A DNA stretch of 8,373 nt, from the NCBI GenBank assembly GCA_948938605.1, contig CARAIG010000069.1, positions 1 through 8,373 on the forward strand, in the 5' to 3' direction. Position numbers and translations under genes: made by a program. How positions within the stretch are numbered: the stretch's first letter is position 1; the number at the start of each line of letters is the position of its first letter. This DNA comes from an uncultured Eubacteriales bacterium. Its GTDB lineage: Bacteria; Bacillota; Clostridia; Christensenellales; CAG-314. Shown piece after piece: positions 1 to 7,195 of this stretch. The notes beneath the pieces are model-generated. The model was not told the origin of the DNA. It worked only from the letters and a program-made list of their open reading frames with translations, and ran no database searches.

Positions 1-1909
1 AGGCGAAGATATGCCTACCGAAATGACGGTAACGCAAGATGGACTTTCGGGTATTGCAGCGTATTACTACAAACGCTTTGCAGTAACGGAAATTTCGGAC
101 GCCGATACTTGGGTGGTGCTTATGGTAGAAAACGGAGGCCGGGTTGAACGCTATACCTACGGCGACAGATTGCCCTGCTTGGAAGTCGGTGGGGAATATT
201 TGCTTACGATTTACGACAGGCTCGGCAATGGGTATTCGTTTACAGTATTCATTATCGGCAATCCTGCAAATATCGTATTTAACAACAACGGAGACGATAC
301 GGCATTCGATATTACCATAACGCTCGAACAGAAATTTGATACGGTTGTTTCGCTTGAAATTAAGAGAAACGGCGAAATACTTAACGGCGTTACGACGGAC
401 AAATTTCAGTATTTGTTTGACCGCACCGGCGTTTATACCGTAATTCTGCGCGACAACTTCGGGCGGGTAATTGAAAAGGAATATACGTTCAACAAGGCTT
501 TACCTATCGGAACGCTCGACGGCGTTGAAAGCGACGGCAAGACTAAAACGGACGTAACATTTACTTATGATAATTCTAAATATAGCGTAGCCGTTACAAA
601 AGACGGCAAAGCGGTAGAAACAGAAAATAGCGGCAAACTTGTATTTACGGCTAACGATAAAAACAGCGGAAGTTATGATATTCGCTTAACGAGAATTACG
701 GACGAGGAAAACTTCACAGACTACACATTCGTTATTAATACGCTTGCGCCCGATTTCAGTATGAGCGTTGCTGATAAAGCGACAACTAATAAGAACGTAA
801 CCATAACTTGGACGGCGACGGACATTGTATCCGTAACCTATTCCTTGAACGGTGGTGAAGCGGTAGAGATTGAGAACGGCGCGGTGCTTACTGCCGAAGG
901 CAATTATACCGTAACGGCAACCAACGACTTGGGAACGGTAAGTGTAAAGACTTTTACTATCGACAGGACGCTTGACTATGATGTGATTATCAATGACGCT
1001 GAAACTTTTGGCGTTGATACGACTAATAGCAATGTAACCGTGATCAATAATGAGCCGTTGTATGTGAGTGTAAGTAAGAATGGCGCGCCGTTTGAGTTTA
1101 TATTCGGACAGGTGCTTTCAGGAGAAGGGTTATATATTTTCCGCATCTCTGACGATTATAACAATTCGACTTCGTTCACTATTGTTATTGACAAATCGGT
1201 GGATGTAGAAGCCAACGTGGGCAACGGCGTGATTTCAAACGAAGATGTAATTATTAGCGCAGGCGAAAAAGTAAATCTTATCGCAACAAAAGATGGCATA
1301 GAATATTCTTATGCGCTTGGTACAGCTATCACAGACGAAGGTTTCTATAAGTTTACAGTTTACGATTCTTTCGGTAATGAAAAATCGCTTTCTTTCCAAA
1401 TTGTAAAGGGAACGAAAACAAAGCTCGACTATACGCTTAGCGACAGCGTGGAAATTGTATCCATTGATCGCGACGGTGAAGCGGTTTTGGCGGACGGAAA
1501 CAGGCTGAACTTTACCATCGACGGAACTTATACCGTAGTGTGTAAGTCCGAAGGCAAAGAATATACCTTTATGCTTTCACTTGATACTACCGCACCGACT
1601 ATAAGTCTGAACGGAATTGAGGATGGCGGTAAGGGTAACGTAACAGTTACAATTACTGATTTATCCGAAGCTGGAACGGTGGAAATATACAAGGACGGCG
1701 AGAAAATCGAATACGAACTTGGTAGCGAAATTAAAGAATACGGAAGCTATGAAGTTCGTGTATGCGATGAACTCGGCAACGAGAGAACGTATAGTTTTGT
1801 TTTAAGTTATAAGATGAGTGGGGGAATAATTGCTCTTATTACAATGTGTTGCATGGCAGCAGTAGGTGTAGGTTTATTTTTCTTCATTAAAAAATACAAA
1901 AGACACTAA
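1..1909 (+). CDS. Partial Ig-like repeat cell-surface protein (C-terminal ~635 aa), membrane anchored
   Basis: This is the 3' end of a larger gene. The frame is open back to the window edge, and the in-frame ATG at 11 has no Shine-Dalgarno, so it is an internal Met. It aligns nearly without gaps to the last ~630 residues of the next gene (4899-6794), for example sharing GIAAYYY, YDRLGNGYSFTVFI and EYELGSE. The visible part is a string of beta-rich units of roughly 70-90 residues that recur to the pattern G-x-Y...D-x-x-G-N...F-x-I-D, with TLAP and TTAPT linkers, typical of bacterial Ig-like extracellular domains. It ends with GGIIALITMC-type hydrophobic residues (about 604-626 counted from the ATG at 11) and a basic KKYKRH tail, so the body should lie outside the cell with the C-terminus in the membrane. 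No LPXTG motif is seen. An adhesin or surface-binding role is inferred from architecture only. The N-terminus is outside the window. Confidence 0.87.
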   Translation, partial: GEDMPTEMTVTQDGLSGIAAYYYKRFAVTEISDADTWVVLMVENGGRVERYTYGDRLPCLEVGGEYLLTIYDRLGNGYSFTVFIIGNPANIVFNNNGDDTAFDITITLEQKFDTVVSLEIKRNGEILNGVTTDKFQYLFDRTGVYTVILRDNFGRVIEKEYTFNKALPIGTLDGVESDGKTKTDVTFTYDNSKYSVAVTKDGKAVETENSGKLVFTANDKNSGSYDIRLTRITDEENFTDYTFVINTLAPDFSMSVADKATTNKNVTITWTATDIVSVTYSLNGGEAVEIENGAVLTAEGNYTVTATNDLGTVSVKTFTIDRTLDYDVIINDAETFGVDTTNSNVTVINNEPLYVSVSKNGAPFEFIFGQVLSGEGLYIFRISDDYNNSTSFTIVIDKSVDVEANVGNGVISNEDVIISAGEKVNLIATKDGIEYSYALGTAITDEGFYKFTVYDSFGNEKSLSFQIVKGTKTKLDYTLSDSVEIVSIDRDGEAVLADGNRLNFTIDGTYTVVCKSEGKEYTFMLSLDTTAPTISLNGIEDGGKGNVTVTITDLSEAGTVEIYKDGEKIEYELGSEIKEYGSYEVRVCDELGNERTYSFVLSYKMSGGIIALITMCCMAAVGVGLFFFIKKYKRH

Positions 1910-1930
1910 AATATTAAAATTTGACTTAAG

Positions 1931-1970
1931 ATGAAGAAGCATCCCGAACTTCGGGATGCTTCTTATTAAT
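1931..1970 (+). terminator. Hairpin, probable intrinsic terminator between the two surface-protein genes
   Basis: A perfect 14-bp stem (1934-1947 with 1951-1964) closes a 3-nt ACT loop and is followed by the AT-rich tract ATTAATTTTAT. The tail is not a pure U-run, so termination may be partial. No convincing promoter lies between this hairpin and the next gene, so read-through or a weak promoter would have to supply it. The hairpin could instead stabilise or separate segments of a joint mRNA. Confidence 0.65.
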
Positions 1971-1979
1971 TTTATAAAT

Positions 1980-1984
1980 AGGAG
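1980..1984 (+). promoter_or_regulatory. Ribosome binding site that fixes the start of the 1600-aa surface protein
   Basis: AGGAG lies 7 nt before the ATG at 1992. It decides against the longer reading from 1956, whose start codon would be buried in the 3' arm of the 1934-1964 hairpin and would place 12 extra residues before a normal signal peptide. Confidence 0.85.
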
Positions 1985-1991
1985 ATTTTTT

Positions 1992-4900
1992 ATGAAACTG
2001 AAAATGAAATTATATTTAATATTACCCACATTAATTTGTTTGATGATTTTATGTGGGATAATAGGTTTTATGTCAGTAAAACCTTTGTATGCATCGGCGG
2101 CGAGTATTGCAAGCGTACAAACGTTTATGGGAATGGAAAACACGAAGCACGATATATTCGATTCAGGGTTTGACGAAAATCCGATTAAGCCGTATTCCGA
2201 AAGTAAGCAGTTTACTACTGGGATACAGTTTTATTGTTCGGAGAATACAGGAACTAAGGCAACCACGAACATAATTAAACTGAATGCTAATTCCATAAAC
2301 ATAGATTTCACAAATGCACAGACTTTATATCGTCCGTCTATATCGCACTTATACTTGGAAACAGGTTACACATTCAGTATTATGAATAGTTCCAACAGAA
2401 GTGTATGGTCAGCAAGTATGAATGGACGAATTGAATACGATATGTACACTGGCGAAGAAACATATTGCAAAGATATAAACATAAACGGCTCGTATAAAAG
2501 TTCGCAAAGTCAAGACTTCGGCACATTGCATTTTTTACCGTCCGAATTTGGCAATCAGCGTGTGTACTTGGACGACGGCTCATACACAATCAAAATATCT
2601 CGTTCTTACGAATGGACCGATATGGATATGTATTGCGGTAACTCGATGATGTTTGCAACGTCGAATATGACAGGTTCACTTACCATTGATAAAGGCAAAG
2701 TTACTATGGCAATGAAAGGCGTAACGAGCAATAATGATATAGTGAACGGCTCATATACAAAAGAGCGCGTTACCGTAACTGCAAATGGCGATTCTTTTTC
2801 CAAACTGTATTATAAAACGCCGTCAAGCAGTTCTTATACGTCAACGTCAAACCGCACTTATACGATCCCTACAACGAACGGCTGGTATTATTTTTACGCT
2901 GAAAACGCTTTCGGAACGACAACCGATACGCTCTCATTTTATTACGACAGCGTTGCCCCGACAGGCACAATCAGTTCCAACGGTTCAGTCGTATCGAGCG
3001 GCGGTTATGTAGGCAAGAGTTTTTCGTATTCGGCAACCGATAGCGGCAGTGGCTTATCAAAACTATATTACAAAACACCCGTGAGCGGTGTTTACTCGGA
3101 ATACAATTCGGGAACGATAATTCCCGCAATTTCTGACGAAGGTTGGTATTACTTTTACGCCGTAGACCGCAGCGGAAATCAATCCGCAACAGCATCGGTC
3201 TATCTTGAAAATACCGCCCCGCACATTGAAATCTTCCGCAACGATAAACTTGCGTTCAGTAAGGATTTAAGCGTATCGGAAAATATTGATACCGATATAT
3301 ATTTGAATCCAAACGACCGAATTAAAGTAACCTGCGATACTTCTTCCGGCAGAGCGACTTGCAACTATACGCTTAATACAAATACAACGATAGGCAGCGC
3401 ATATACGGATAGACACTACACAATTACGGTTACGAGCGCAACGGGAATTGTCGGCAATTTTACTTATCATATCGTGCGAAGTAAACCTATCATTATGATT
3501 GACGGTAACGGTTACACGAGCGGTTCGACGCTTTACTTTAACTCGGATCAATCCGTATCGTTCATGGACGACACTATCATAGATGACAGTAAAGATACGG
3601 GAGCAACCGTGCAATGGAACGGCAATTCGGAATTCTTTTCGTATAAAAGCGGCAACGGTAAAACACTTACAACCGCAAACGGAACGGAAACAAGGTACAA
3701 CCTGACCTTGAACGACAGAGCCGGTAACGAAAGTACATTTACGGTCTACATAGACAAACTCGCGCCCACAGGTAATTGGAAAAGCGACGGAACGAATTTA
3801 CCGAACGGTGGATATACGAATAAATCGCTCTCTTTCCACTTTACCGAAACGGGAACGACCGCAACGTATTCTCACAACGGTGGCGAATATAACACTTACG
3901 CAAGCGGCAGAACCTTAACGGCAGACGGAACTTACACCGTGATATTGACTGATCGTGCAAACAATAAAAGCACGTTCACGGCACATATTGATACCATTCC
4001 GCCGACAGGTCAAATGTACGCTAACTATGCCTCTATCGGGAGCGGGACGATTACGAACGGAAAAGTTTACTTTACCTGGGACGGAAATCTTACAGCGACC
4101 GTAAACGGTTCTTCTTATACGAAAAATACCGTGCTTTCCGAAGACGGAACATATACATTCAGATTGACCGATTCCGCTCAAAACATGGCAACATATAGCG
4201 TAACGATTGACACGATAGCACCGACATATAATGCGGATAAATTGCAGTCGCAACCGAAAATGATTACGAGGTGGTATGTCGTAAAATTTGACGGAAAGAA
4301 CTATTCTTTCGCCGATTACAACGAAGCGCTTGCTTTCGCTTGTGATAAGGAGTTCAAAGCGAATGTAACCGTTCTTTCACTCGATAGATTAGAAGACTTT
4401 AATCAACACCACCTTGTCGTAGGCGGCGACGAAGTTCGCACAGGCACTTATTGGCTTTATAAATCGCAAGCTAATCCCGACAGCAGACTGTATTATTTTA
4501 ACCGCGAAAGGTTAAACGGTGTTATAGCCTATTACGCAAAGAACAACGTTTCAACCGTTAACTATTTTACCCTTGACGGCGACAATGTTTACGGCAATCC
4601 TGCGGACAGTATGAGCGACAATGTATTTACAGCGCCGGACGGCGCAAGCGCACCCGTTCTCAATGGATTTGTGTTTGAAAGAACAGACGGCTCGGAAATG
4701 TTTGCAGAACTTATGGGAACAAGCGGAACGAGAATAAAAATTGAATACGGCATTGCGTTCGATGCACAAGTAACCGTAGGCGGTTTGTATAAATTTACGG
4801 AACTTGACGAAGCGGGAAATGCAACCGTATTCTACGGATTTTTAGACTTGATTGCACCCGAACTGAAAGTAACCGCAACTATTTATGGCAACGGCTCGGA

Positions 4901-6794
4901 AACCGAATTGTGCATTACAAAAGACGGGCTTACAGGAATAGCGGCATACTATTACGAAAGTTTTGACGTAAAGGCAATTTTGGACGCCGATAAATGGTCG
5001 GTGCTTTCCGTAAAGAACAACGGCAAAACAAATTACTACACTTACGGCGACGAATTGCCTTGTTTGACTGTGGGCGGCGAATATCTGCTATCCGTCTATG
5101 ACAGACTTGGCAATGGATATTCCTTTACTGTCTTTATCGTCGGCAATCCTGCGACAATCACGGTAAAAAATAACGCCGATGATACGGCTTTCGATTTGGC
5201 AATCACACTTGAACAGCGTTTTGACACGCTTGTATTCCTTGAAGTCCGCAGAAACGGCGTGCTGCTTGACGGTATATCCGCAAGCGTTCTGAATTACACA
5301 TTCGACCGTGCGGGAACCTATGTTCTTACCCTGCGCGACAACTTTGGACGTACTATTACGAAAGAATATGTGTTTGTTAAAGCATTGCCCGAAGGCGAAC
5401 TTATCGGCGTAGAAAACGGCGGCAAAACGAAATCCGATGTTACTTTTACATTTGACAACGAAAAATACTATGCTGTCGTTACCAAAGACGGACAAGCATA
5501 TACCACCGATTACAGCGGCGAATTGTTCTTTAATGCGACCGACGAAAACAGCGGAATCTATGATATTCGCCTTTTTCGTTTGACCGATAACGAGAATTAT
5601 TCCGATTACGGATTTATCGTTAACACACTTGCACCTAACTTCGATTTGACCGTTGCGGACGGCTCAACTACGAACAAGAACGTTACCGTGTCTTGGTCGG
5701 AAAGCGACATTGAAAGCGTGGTCTATTCGTTGAACGGCAGCGAATCCGTAACGATTGAAAACGGCGCAATCCTTTCCACCGAAGGCGTTTATATCGTTAC
5801 GGCGACGAACGATTTGGGAACGCAGTTCGCAAAAACATTTACGATTGACAAGACGCTCGATTATTATGTCGTTATGGGTAATCAGCCTGTGCAGAACGTC
5901 GAAGTAACCAGCGATACGGTTGCCGTTTTCAACAATGAAGACCTTTCTGTTACGCTTACTAAAAACGGCGAGCCTTTCGATTATTTGTTCGGGGACGTGC
6001 TTTCCGATGAAGGCTATTATACGTTCCGCATAAACGACGAATTCGGCAATACGACTACGTTCTCAATCACTATTGACAAGAGCGTTTCATACTCGGCGAA
6101 CGTCGGCGACGGACTCATATCGAACGGCAATGTTCAAGTTACAAACGGCGAAAAACTGACCGCAACCGTAACCAAAGATAATTTGGTTTTGGACTATGAA
6201 TTCGGGCAATCTCTCGACGACGAAGGTTACTATAAATTCGTATTGCGCGATGTTTACGGCAATGAAAAATCATTTGAATTCCGAATTGTAAAAGGCATAA
6301 AAACGACGCTTGATTACACACTCGGCGAGAATGTTTCCGTACTCAAAATCGACCGCAACGGCGAAGAAGTTTTGCATGACGGCAATCGCTTAAACTTTAC
6401 TGTAAGCGGAGTTTATATCGTTACGGCAGAAACGGACGGAACGACTTATTCTTTCGTTCTTGAACTCGACAACACTGCGCCTACGCTCGACCTTATCGGA
6501 GTGAAAAACGGCGGCGTTTCGGGCAAATCCGTTACGCTCGACAACCTTTCCGAACAGGCTACGGTTGACATCTTTAAGGACGGCGAGCTTATCGAATACG
6601 AACTCGGAAGCGAGCTTAAAGAGTACGGCGAATACCGCGTTGTAGTAACCGACGAAGCTGGCAACACAAACGAATATAATTTTACGTTGAAATATAAAAT
6701 GGACGGAGGAATTATCGCTCTTATCGTAATATGCGTCCTTGCAGCAGCGGGCGGCAGTGTCTTCTTATTCATTAAAAAATGTAGGAGACATTAA
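1992..6794 (+). CDS. Large Ig-like repeat cell-surface protein with signal peptide and C-terminal membrane anchor (1600 aa)
   Basis: I chose the ATG at 1992 because AGGAG (1980-1984) lies 7 nt upstream. The in-frame ATG at 1956 sits inside the terminator stem and has no ribosome site. Residues 1-36 form a signal peptide: MKLKMK, a long hydrophobic core, then an ASA-type cleavage site. Residues ~40-240 are a beta-rich N-terminal part I do not recognise. From ~240 to ~745 come Ig-like units with linkers such as DSVAPTG (~320), NTAPH (~405), DKLAPTG (~588), DTIPPTG (~667) and DTIAPT (~740). Residues ~745-950 are a different, non-repeat module rich in Tyr, Phe and Asn. From ~950 to 1570 the protein is colinear with the upstream paralogue. 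A single helix (~1572-1594) and KKCRRH tail end it; no LPXTG is present. It should be exported by Sec and displayed on the surface, probably for adhesion or binding (inferred). The promoter is not evident. Confidence 0.93.
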   Translation: MKLKMKLYLILPTLICLMILCGIIGFMSVKPLYASAASIASVQTFMGMENTKHDIFDSGFDENPIKPYSESKQFTTGIQFYCSENTGTKATTNIIKLNANSINIDFTNAQTLYRPSISHLYLETGYTFSIMNSSNRSVWSASMNGRIEYDMYTGEETYCKDININGSYKSSQSQDFGTLHFLPSEFGNQRVYLDDGSYTIKISRSYEWTDMDMYCGNSMMFATSNMTGSLTIDKGKVTMAMKGVTSNNDIVNGSYTKERVTVTANGDSFSKLYYKTPSSSSYTSTSNRTYTIPTTNGWYYFYAENAFGTTTDTLSFYYDSVAPTGTISSNGSVVSSGGYVGKSFSYSATDSGSGLSKLYYKTPVSGVYSEYNSGTIIPAISDEGWYYFYAVDRSGNQSATASVYLENTAPHIEIFRNDKLAFSKDLSVSENIDTDIYLNPNDRIKVTCDTSSGRATCNYTLNTNTTIGSAYTDRHYTITVTSATGIVGNFTYHIVRSKPIIMIDGNGYTSGSTLYFNSDQSVSFMDDTIIDDSKDTGATVQWNGNSEFFSYKSGNGKTLTTANGTETRYNLTLNDRAGNESTFTVYIDKLAPTGNWKSDGTNLPNGGYTNKSLSFHFTETGTTATYSHNGGEYNTYASGRTLTADGTYTVILTDRANNKSTFTAHIDTIPPTGQMYANYASIGSGTITNGKVYFTWDGNLTATVNGSSYTKNTVLSEDGTYTFRLTDSAQNMATYSVTIDTIAPTYNADKLQSQPKMITRWYVVKFDGKNYSFADYNEALAFACDKEFKANVTVLSLDRLEDFNQHHLVVGGDEVRTGTYWLYKSQANPDSRLYYFNRERLNGVIAYYAKNNVSTVNYFTLDGDNVYGNPADSMSDNVFTAPDGASAPVLNGFVFERTDGSEMFAELMGTSGTRIKIEYGIAFDAQVTVGGLYKFTELDEAGNATVFYGFLDLIAPELKVTATIYGNGSETELCITKDGLTGIAAYYYESFDVKAILDADKWSVLSVKNNGKTNYYTYGDELPCLTVGGEYLLSVYDRLGNGYSFTVFIVGNPATITVKNNADDTAFDLAITLEQRFDTLVFLEVRRNGVLLDGISASVLNYTFDRAGTYVLTLRDNFGRTITKEYVFVKALPEGELIGVENGGKTKSDVTFTFDNEKYYAVVTKDGQAYTTDYSGELFFNATDENSGIYDIRLFRLTDNENYSDYGFIVNTLAPNFDLTVADGSTTNKNVTVSWSESDIESVVYSLNGSESVTIENGAILSTEGVYIVTATNDLGTQFAKTFTIDKTLDYYVVMGNQPVQNVEVTSDTVAVFNNEDLSVTLTKNGEPFDYLFGDVLSDEGYYTFRINDEFGNTTTFSITIDKSVSYSANVGDGLISNGNVQVTNGEKLTATVTKDNLVLDYEFGQSLDDEGYYKFVLRDVYGNEKSFEFRIVKGIKTTLDYTLGENVSVLKIDRNGEEVLHDGNRLNFTVSGVYIVTAETDGTTYSFVLELDNTAPTLDLIGVKNGGVSGKSVTLDNLSEQATVDIFKDGELIEYELGSELKEYGEYRVVVTDEAGNTNEYNFTLKYKMDGGIIALIVICVLAAAGGSVFLFIKKCRRH
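2808..3183 (+). repeat. Two diverged tandem Ig-like units inside the surface protein
   Basis: Two copies of the pattern K-L-Y-Y-K-T-P ... G-W-Y-Y-F-Y-A are encoded at about 2805-2930 and 3060-3185. The DNA is still recognisably similar at the start of each unit (AAACTGTATTATAAAAC versus AAACTATATTACAAAAC). They mark the internal duplication from which this part of the protein was built. Later units share only the looser G-x-Y...GN...F-x-I-D pattern. Confidence 0.7.
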
Positions 6795-6796
6795 AA

Positions 6797-6885
6797 TTTA
6801 ATCAAGAAACTGGTGAAATCCCTATAAAATCAGTATAGGAAACTGTAATACCGAAATCAAAACTTTCGGACAATATTTTGTCGAA
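6797..6885 (+). promoter_or_regulatory. Hairpin-rich segment weakly resembling a cobalamin riboswitch core (tentative)
   Basis: Directly after the surface-protein stop codon the order of elements is GAA then CTGGTGAAATCC (6806-6821), a 6-bp hairpin (6821-6826/6834-6839), ACTGTAA (6842-6848), a perfect 6-bp hairpin (6851-6856/6864-6869), and GGACAATATTTTGTC (6868-6882). In the known cobalamin riboswitch family the core runs GGGAA-xx-GGTGAAAATCC, CCGC-ACTGTAA, a hairpin, then a GTCAGGATACCTGCC-like block, so the order matches. The upstream GGTGCC part and the CCGC box are missing, and no B12 gene follows. It may be degenerate, a relic or chance. The simple hairpins lack U-tracts, so they are poor terminators for the upstream gene. 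Confidence 0.22.
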
Positions 6886-6911
6886 AAATAGAAAAAAGTT
6901 TCCCAAAAGGC

Positions 6912-6940
6912 TTGACAATAAAATACTGTTATGCTATATT
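6912..6940 (+). promoter_or_regulatory. Strong sigma-A-type promoter driving the structured RNA / downstream operon
   Basis: A perfect -35 TTGACA (6912-6917) is separated by exactly 17 nt from the -10 TATATT (6935-6940). The predicted transcription start is near 6946-6948. It is the best promoter in the window. No start codon with a ribosome site follows for ~250 nt, which points to an RNA product or a long leader. Confidence 0.85.
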
Positions 6941-6946
6941 ATAAGC

Positions 6947-7162
6947 ACAGCAAGGGGTTGCGCCCAGGCTCTCGATACGTTGGGAATTCACAGCGTTAGA
7001 CCTGCTCATGAAGGGGTGGGGAATCGTTACGGATTTTGCGCAATGAGCGAATCCACAATGGCGCGACTCGTTGAGAATCGAAGCCGTGAGGCTTGCAAAT
7101 AGTACAGAGTCAGGGACGCAAGTGACTAATCTGCGTCGGTCCTGGCTCTGTATTTATTTTTG
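6947..7162 (+). ncRNA. Candidate structured non-coding RNA (~215 nt), class not identified
   Basis: The segment starts just after a consensus promoter and ends at a strong terminator. It has no plausible coding frame. By eye it folds well. A 10-bp closing helix with two G-U pairs joins 6955-6964 to 7060-7069. Inside it are a hairpin with outer stem CAGG/CCTG (6965-6968/7001-7004) and inner stem ACGTTG/CAGCGT (6977-6982/6991-6996), and a helix CTCAT/ATGAG (7005-7009/7043-7047). GTGG (7016-7019) can pair with CCAC (7053-7056), which would be a pseudoknot. After the closing helix comes a perfect AAGCC/GGCTT hairpin with a GTGA (GNRA) loop (7081-7094), then the terminator. Size and layout suit large structured RNAs of Clostridia such as the raiA motif, but I cannot match its consensus from memory. 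It lacks hallmarks of tmRNA, SRP RNA, 6S, RNase P or T-box RNA. An attenuator leader for the next gene is the main alternative. Confidence 0.66.
7101..7161 (+). terminator. Strong intrinsic terminator of the structured RNA
   Basis: The outer stem pairs 7103-7114 with 7141-7152 (12 bp including one G-U). After a 3-nt bulge (7138-7140), the inner stem pairs 7115-7120 with 7132-7137 (6 bp) around an 11-nt loop. The run TTTATTTTTG follows at once. It lies between the only good promoter and the downstream zinc-finger gene, so it either ends an independent RNA or sets the read-through level into that operon. Confidence 0.88.
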
Positions 7163-7182
7163 TAGCTTTTACGGTAAAATCT

Positions 7183-7188
7183 AAGGAG
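7183..7188 (+). promoter_or_regulatory. Ribosome binding site of the DUF3268-like gene
   Basis: AAGGAG lies 7 nt before the ATG at 7196, about 20 nt after the terminator U-tract. TAAAAT at 7175-7180 looks like a -10 box, but it has no -35 partner at a usable distance and would start transcription inside the ribosome site. Confidence 0.85.
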
Positions 7189-7195
7189 TACGACT

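Noticed and set aside
1956..1991. Longer start for the large surface protein at ATG 1956
   Set aside because: This ATG lies in the 3' arm of the terminator hairpin and has no ribosome site; the ATG at 1992 has AGGAG at good spacing and begins a normal signal peptide.
5088..5495. Open frame of 135 codons on the - strand within the surface-protein gene
   Set aside because: It is antisense to well-conserved Ig-like coding sequence, has no ribosome site, and its residues follow from the codon bias of the + strand gene. The other - strand frames in 211-6772 are the same kind of shadow.
7021..7040. GTTACGGATT resembling the 5' end of tmRNA
   Set aside because: There is no tag reading frame, no tRNA-like 3' end and no CCA, and the segment ends in an intrinsic terminator.
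6878..7102. 74-codon open frame starting with TTG on the + strand
   Set aside because: It has no ribosome site, spans the promoter and most of the structured RNA, and its sequence has no protein-like features.
7110..7140. GGGACGCAA resembling part of a c-di-GMP-I riboswitch
   Set aside because: The bases form the 5' arm and loop of the terminator hairpin, and the other conserved parts of that riboswitch are missing.
6947..7162. T-box, SRP RNA, 6S RNA or RNase P RNA identity for the non-coding segment
   Set aside because: The T-box antiterminator sequence, the SRP apical loop signature, the 6S long-hairpin layout and the RNase P core motifs are not found.
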